Source of the DNA: Methanomassiliicoccales archaeon
GTDB taxonomy: Archaea > Thermoplasmatota > Thermoplasmata > Methanomassiliicoccales > UBA472
Assembly (NCBI GenBank): GCA_013329565.1
Contig: DUJZ01000083.1
Coordinates: 1 to 9,098 of the forward strand
Length of the DNA: 9,098 bases
Direction of reading: 5' to 3'
Of the stretch, positions 6,153 to 9,098 are shown one piece after another. A program made the position numbers and the translations under genes. The notes below the pieces were generated by a model. The model did not search any database. It worked only from the letters and a program-made list of their open reading frames with translations, and was not told where the DNA came from. Each line of letters begins with the position of its first letter. Within the stretch, counting starts at the first letter, position 1.

Positions 6153-6635
6153 ATGAGATTGGAGATAGACGGTGAGTTCGCGGGGATCAGGTTCTCCGCC
6201 TGCCATTTCATAGCTGGACACAGCAAGTGCGGGCGCCTGCACGGGCACACGTACGTGGTGAGCATGAAGCTGCACGGGGACATGGGGAAGGACGGCATGG
6301 TCATGGACTTCATTCCCCTGAAGAAGGAGCTGCGGGCTATCGCCGAGGAGCTGGACCATCGCGTTCTGATTCCAGCCAACTCCAAGAAGATCTCTTTGAC
6401 CCTGGGAGATGAGGTCCTGATAACGGCCGACAAGAAGAAGTACTCATTGCCCAGGGGGGACGTGGTGCTTCTGCCGACCGAGGAGAGCAGCGCCGAAGAG
6501 CTATGCCATTTCATTCTTGGCAAGGTACTCGACAACGTGGACTTCCCGTCCAACGTCAAGGAGATCGAGGTGGGGGTCCACGAGGAGCTGGGGCAGAGCG
6601 CCTGGGTAGGCAAGGATCTGGGGGGAAGGAAATGA
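6153..6635 (+). CDS. queD: 6-carboxytetrahydropterin synthase QueD (6-pyruvoyl-tetrahydropterin synthase homologue)
   Basis: QueD converts 7,8-dihydroneopterin triphosphate to 6-carboxy-5,6,7,8-tetrahydropterin, the first step specific to 7-deazaguanine synthesis. The zinc histidines are His18 (S-A-C-H-F, 15-19), His30 and His32 (C-G-R-L-H-G-H-T-Y, 26-34). Cys26 sits four residues before H-G-H, as in catalytic QueD rather than the PTPS-III variant with Glu. The Asp-His pair of the relay is D68-H69 (E-L-D-H-R), and the pterin-anchoring Glu is probably in V-H-E-E (142-145). At 160 residues it is longer than the about 120-residue bacterial enzyme. The extra part is a lysine-rich loop at about 75-105, which I believe is common among archaeal homologues. 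Its stop overlaps the queC start by 4 nt (ATGA), and queE follows, so the pathway assignment is well supported by context. Confidence 0.93.
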   Translation: MRLEIDGEFAGIRFSACHFIAGHSKCGRLHGHTYVVSMKLHGDMGKDGMVMDFIPLKKELRAIAEELDHRVLIPANSKKISLTLGDEVLITADKKKYSLPRGDVVLLPTEESSAEELCHFILGKVLDNVDFPSNVKEIEVGVHEELGQSAWVGKDLGGRK

Positions 6636-7300
6636 AGGCCATCTGCTTGCTCTCCGGAGGTCTGGATTCGACGGTCACTCTGGCTTATGCTCTACATCAA
6701 GGGTACGAGATCACCGCCCTCACCATCAACTACGGTCAGAGGCACAAGAGGGAGCTGGACGCCGCTAGGGCAGTCGCCGCCCACTACAAGGTGCCGCACA
6801 TCGTAATGGAGTTCCCGCTCACCGGGTTCCGCAGCGCACTCACCGACGAGTCCATTCCCGTTCCCGACAGGAAACTGGATGAGATCGGGTACGACATTCC
6901 GGATACGTACGTTCCGGCCAGGAACATCGTGTTCCTGAGCTTGGCCGCCGGACTGGCCGAATCGGTCGACGCAAGCGCCGTCTTCATCGGGGCCAACGCC
7001 ATCGATTACAGCGGCTACCCGGACTGCCGTCCGGAGTTCTTCCAAGCGTTCGAGAGCATGCTGGAGGTCGGGACGAAGAGGGGAGTGCTCGGTCATCCTG
7101 TCCGCATCGAGCACCCCATCCTGAAGAAGACCAAAGCGGAGATCGTGAAGTTAGGTATGAAGCTGGAAGCTCCCCTCCATCTCACCTGGAGCTGCTACCG
7201 CGGCGGCGAGAAGGCCTGCGGCCACTGCGACTCCTGCGTTCTCCGGTTGAAGGGCTTCAAGGAGGCCGGGGTCAGGGATCCGGTGCCCTACGAGGGCTGA
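6632..7300 (+). CDS. queC: 7-cyano-7-deazaguanine (preQ0) synthase QueC
   Basis: QueC converts 7-carboxy-7-deazaguanine to 7-cyano-7-deazaguanine (preQ0) using ATP and ammonia. In archaea preQ0 is inserted into tRNA by ArcTGT on the way to archaeosine. The 222-residue protein has the PP-loop ATPase signature S-G-G-L-D-S-T (8-14), a conserved V-P-A-R-N (94-98), and D-Y-S-G-Y-P-D-C-R (125-133). The structural zinc site is formed by Cys188, Cys196, Cys199 and Cys202 (C-X7-C-X2-C-X2-C). Length is normal. The ATG at 6632 overlaps the queD stop (ATGA) and has GGGGGGAAGGA directly upstream. The frame is open further upstream to 6503, but those codons lie within queD and match nothing in QueC. queE begins 2 nt after the stop. 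Confidence 0.97.
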   Translation: MKAICLLSGGLDSTVTLAYALHQGYEITALTINYGQRHKRELDAARAVAAHYKVPHIVMEFPLTGFRSALTDESIPVPDRKLDEIGYDIPDTYVPARNIVFLSLAAGLAESVDASAVFIGANAIDYSGYPDCRPEFFQAFESMLEVGTKRGVLGHPVRIEHPILKKTKAEIVKLGMKLEAPLHLTWSCYRGGEKACGHCDSCVLRLKGFKEAGVRDPVPYEG

Positions 7301-7302
7301 GG

Positions 7303-7932
7303 ATGCTTGTCAACGAGATGTTCCTATCCATTCAAGGTGAAGGGAGGACCATGGGGTTGCCTACGGTATTCGTCCGCCTCAGCGGCTGCAATCTCGATTG
7401 CCGATGGTGCGATACGCGCTACGCCGAGGAGGGCGGATCGGAGATGTCCGTGGACGAGGTTCTCGCCGGTGTCAACAGCTACCGCACCAAGCATGTCTGC
7501 CTAACAGGCGGGGAACCGTTATGGCACGAGGAGACGCCCGAGCTCATCTCCCGGCTGCTGGAGGAAGGCAAGCACGTATCCCTGGAGACCAACGGTTCAC
7601 TGTCCATCGCTGGTTTGCCCGACGAACCGGAGCTGATGGTCAGCATGGACTACAAGTGCCCGTCCTCCGGCATGGAGCACCGGATGCTCATGGAGAACCT
7701 CGAGCATCTGAGGCCCAAGGACCAGCTGAAGTTCGTGGTGGCCGACAGGGAAGATCTGGAAAGGGCCGAGGAGGTCCTTCGAAAGCACGGACCGAACTGT
7801 CCGGCGATCCTCACCCCGGTGGGCGGTCTCACGCTGGCTCCGGTAGTGGAGTTCGTCCTAGAACATAAGCTCGAGGTAAGGGTTCTGCCTCAGCTGCACA
7901 AGCTGATCTGGGGCGAGAGGCGCGGCGTTTGA
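7303..7932 (+). CDS. queE: 7-carboxy-7-deazaguanine synthase QueE (radical SAM)
   Basis: QueE is a radical-SAM enzyme that contracts 6-carboxytetrahydropterin into 7-carboxy-7-deazaguanine, the step between QueD and QueC. The 209-residue protein opens with the family's substrate-side F-L-S-I-Q-G-E-G (7-14). It carries the cluster motif C-N-L-D-C-R-W-C (29-36, C-X3-C-X2-C) and the SAM-binding L-T-G-G-E-P-L (67-73). It closes with a P-Q-L-H-K (about 195-199) segment typical of QueE. Length is usual. The start codon comes 2 nt after the queC stop, with GAGG sequences at the queC end acting as ribosome binding site, so translation is likely coupled. The set lacks the GTP cyclohydrolase and the tRNA transglycosylase, which must be encoded elsewhere. 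It is the last gene of the run: a 158-bp gap with a new promoter follows. Confidence 0.96.
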   Translation: MLVNEMFLSIQGEGRTMGLPTVFVRLSGCNLDCRWCDTRYAEEGGSEMSVDEVLAGVNSYRTKHVCLTGGEPLWHEETPELISRLLEEGKHVSLETNGSLSIAGLPDEPELMVSMDYKCPSSGMEHRMLMENLEHLRPKDQLKFVVADREDLERAEEVLRKHGPNCPAILTPVGGLTLAPVVEFVLEHKLEVRVLPQLHKLIWGERRGV

Positions 7933-7955
7933 GCCGTGTCAGACCTTAGCAATGA

Positions 7956-7963
7956 TTATATAA
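7956..7963 (+). promoter_or_regulatory. TATA box of the alkylmalate synthase leader
   Basis: GATTATATAATATG (7954-7967) holds a strong TATA box, TTATATAA. Transcription would start about 25 bp on, near 7983-7987. This gives a leader of roughly 105 nt before the ATG at 8091, long for an archaeal mRNA that could have been leaderless. The small ORF and inverted repeat described separately fill that leader. Confidence 0.65.
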
Positions 7964-8001
7964 TATGCTTCTAGTTCCCCTCAACTACATACGAGGTATG
8001 A

Positions 8002-8060
8002 CGATGAGCATCATTATCGTGGACGGACACGGTCTTTTGCGTGCTTAAATCGGCTCATCG
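8002..8060 (+). promoter_or_regulatory. Inverted repeat and alternative stem-loops enclosing the leader ORF
   Basis: CGATGAGC (8002-8009) and GCTCATCG (8053-8060) are perfect 8-bp inverted copies. The left arm covers the ATG of the leader ORF and the right arm lies just past its stop. Between them, ATCGTG (8016-8021) can pair with CACGGT (8028-8033), closing a 6-nt loop and followed by CTTTT. CACG (8028-8031) can instead pair with CGTG (8040-8043). The pairings are mutually exclusive. The arms could form an RNA switch or, as DNA, act as paired protein-binding half-sites about 51 bp apart. Confidence 0.4.
8004..8048 (+). CDS. Putative leader peptide rich in branched-chain residues
   Basis: A 14-codon ORF (MSIIIVDGHGLLRA, stop TAA) lies between the TATA box and the synthase gene. 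GAGGT (7993-7997) precedes this ATG by 6 nt, a good Shine-Dalgarno spacing; an in-frame ATG at 7998 would add two residues (M-T). Six of the 14 residues are Ile, Val or Leu, with three consecutive Ile codons then Val, and a Leu pair near the end. This composition, just upstream of a gene of the leucine/isoleucine-type pathway, recalls bacterial attenuation leader peptides. Whether it is translated is unknown. A 14-codon ORF can arise by chance, so the claim depends on the combined placement, ribosome binding site and composition. Confidence 0.42.
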   Translation: MSIIIVDGHGLLRA

Positions 8061-8090
8061 CTGCGACCTTGGATGTGAGAGTTGGTTATC

Positions 8091-9098
8091 ATGACCGAGC
8101 TTCGAACGCCGTACAGTCAGGACTCCAGCGCCCATGGCGGGCAAGAGAAGGACAGGATATTCACCAGTCACTTCAATCGCTTGGCATTGGACCCCTGCAC
8201 CCCCGATCGCGTGGAGATACTGGACACCACCCTGCGGGACGGGGAGCAGACTCCGGGAGTGGCGTTGTCCATGGACGACAAGGTCCGGATAGCTCAGCTG
8301 CTGGACGACCTTGGCGTGGACGTCATCGAGGCCGGTTTCCCGAGGACTTCCAAAGGGGAGCAGGAGGCCATACGCAAGATCAGCTCGTTGAAGCTGAGGG
8401 CCAAGGTCTGCGGCCTCGCCCGCTGCTCCAGGGAGGACATCGATGCGGCGGTCGACAACGGTGTGGACTACGTGCACGCCTTCATCGCCACATCTGAAGG
8501 TCACATGAAGAACAAGCTCAAGATGACCCGGGAGCAGGTGAAGGCCAGGGCGGTGGATGCCGTCGAGTACGCCCGCTCCCGCGGCGTAATCGTGGAATTC
8601 TCATGCGAGGACGGCACCCGCACCGAGCTTGATTTTCTGAAGGAGATGCACGTCGCCGTTCAGGAAGCTGGCGTTCACAAGATAAACCTGCCGGACACCG
8701 TGGGGACCATATCCCCGGCGGCCATGGAATACCTGGTCTCCGAGGTCATGAAGGTGACCAAGGTGCCGCTGTCGATCCATTGCCACGATGACTTCGGTCT
8801 TGCGGTGGCGAACTCCATGGCCGCGGTGCGCAAGGGTGCCCGGCAAGTTCACGTTTGCGTGAACGGCCTCGGGGAGCGAGCAGGCAACGCCGCTCTGGAG
8901 GAGGTCGTCATGAGCCTGCTGGCCTTACTTAACGTCCGGACGAACGTGGACACACGGAAGCTGGGAATGACTTCGCGCGCCGTGGCGAGAATGACCGGCG
9001 TACCCGTCCCGGACACCAAGGCCATTGTAGGCAACAACGCCTTCGCCCACGAGTCCGGAATACACGTTCATGGCGTGCTTAAGGACCCCTCTACCTGT
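8091..9098 (+). CDS. 2-isopropylmalate synthase family enzyme (LeuA/CimA/AksA type), 3' end outside window
   Basis: The first 336 codons are present and run off the right edge. The family condenses acetyl-CoA with a 2-oxo acid: 2-oxoisovalerate (LeuA, leucine), pyruvate (CimA, isoleucine) or 2-oxoglutarate (AksA homocitrate synthase, coenzyme B in methanogens). The HMGL-like TIM barrel starts at I-L-D-T-T-L-R-D-G-E-Q-T-P-G-V (43-57) with metal ligand Asp50 or its neighbour. It continues with A-G-F-P (81-84), F-I-A-T-S (131-135), metal ligands His230 and His232 in S-I-H-C-H-D-D, and G-L-G-E-R-A-G-N (259-266). H-E-S-G-I-H-V-H-G (320-328) begins the linker. F-I-A-T-S with H-M-x-x-K-L-K-M looks more LeuA-like than AksA-like to me, but substrate cannot be settled here. 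About 40 polar residues precede the barrel, more than typical archaeal members. No better start exists: a GTG at codon 41 would give canonical length but has no ribosome binding site. The leader upstream suggests amino-acid-responsive control. Confidence 0.92.
   Translation, partial: MTELRTPYSQDSSAHGGQEKDRIFTSHFNRLALDPCTPDRVEILDTTLRDGEQTPGVALSMDDKVRIAQLLDDLGVDVIEAGFPRTSKGEQEAIRKISSLKLRAKVCGLARCSREDIDAAVDNGVDYVHAFIATSEGHMKNKLKMTREQVKARAVDAVEYARSRGVIVEFSCEDGTRTELDFLKEMHVAVQEAGVHKINLPDTVGTISPAAMEYLVSEVMKVTKVPLSIHCHDDFGLAVANSMAAVRKGARQVHVCVNGLGERAGNAALEEVVMSLLALLNVRTNVDTRKLGMTSRAVARMTGVPVPDTKAIVGNNAFAHESGIHVHGVLKDPSTC

Noticed and set aside
6503..6631. Upstream in-frame extension of queC
   Set aside because: These codons lie inside queD, match nothing in QueC, and the ATG at 6632 has a good ribosome binding site and ATGA overlap.
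7998..8060. C/D box small RNA in the synthase leader or in 660-720 on the minus strand
   Set aside because: C-box-like strings occur, but with mismatches, and no paired C'/D' and D boxes at proper spacing were found.
1..9098. Mobile elements, CRISPR arrays, tRNA or rRNA genes
   Set aside because: No transposase, direct-repeat array, terminal inverted repeats or tRNA cloverleaf was seen. Base composition looks even across the window.

Overview
The window reads as a gene-dense piece of a GC-rich archaeal chromosome, most likely a methanogen of the Thermoplasmatota such as a Methanomassiliicoccus relative. Three things point there. An archaeal-type ribosomal protein L10e, a diphthamide-synthesis Dph2 and an archaeal RNase P subunit are present. 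The methanogenesis marker protein MtxX (Mmp4) is encoded. Promoters show archaeal TATA boxes about 25-30 bp upstream of starts. The lineage is inferred from gene content and base composition; no 16S or mcr gene is in view.

Layout. On the minus strand at the left edge, a GNAT acetyltransferase (623-129) runs into the start of an RNase P component 4 gene (124 to the edge). A divergent intergenic stretch (624-763) with a nearly palindromic TATA element separates them from the plus-strand L10e gene (764-1279). Next come a CPA-type cation/proton antiporter (1364-2653) whose stop overlaps the start of dph2 (2650-3648), a 540-residue PaaK-like adenylate-forming enzyme (about 3674-5296), and mtxX (5354-6115). 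These are followed by the tightly packed queD-queC-queE set (6153-7932). After a 158-bp gap, the window ends inside a 2-isopropylmalate synthase family gene (8091 to the edge).

How the genes work together. QueD, QueC and QueE are three consecutive enzymes of the 7-deazaguanine pathway (dihydroneopterin triphosphate to preQ0), which in archaea feeds archaeosine in tRNA. L10e, Dph2 (eEF2 modification), RNase P and archaeosine are all translation-related. MtxX and the adenylate-forming enzyme sit side by side, each with its own TATA box; their biochemical roles are not established. The last gene makes a 2-alkylmalate-type product for leucine, isoleucine or (in methanogens) coenzyme B.

The most interesting non-genic signal is the leader of the last gene. 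It holds a TATA box, a Shine-Dalgarno sequence and a 14-codon ORF (MSIIIVDGHGLLRA) in which 6 of 14 residues are Ile, Val or Leu. The ORF lies inside a perfect 8-bp inverted repeat and overlaps small alternative stem-loops, one followed by a T-run. This resembles a branched-chain amino acid attenuation leader, known from bacteria but, as far as I know, not established in archaea. It is a hypothesis from the sequence alone.
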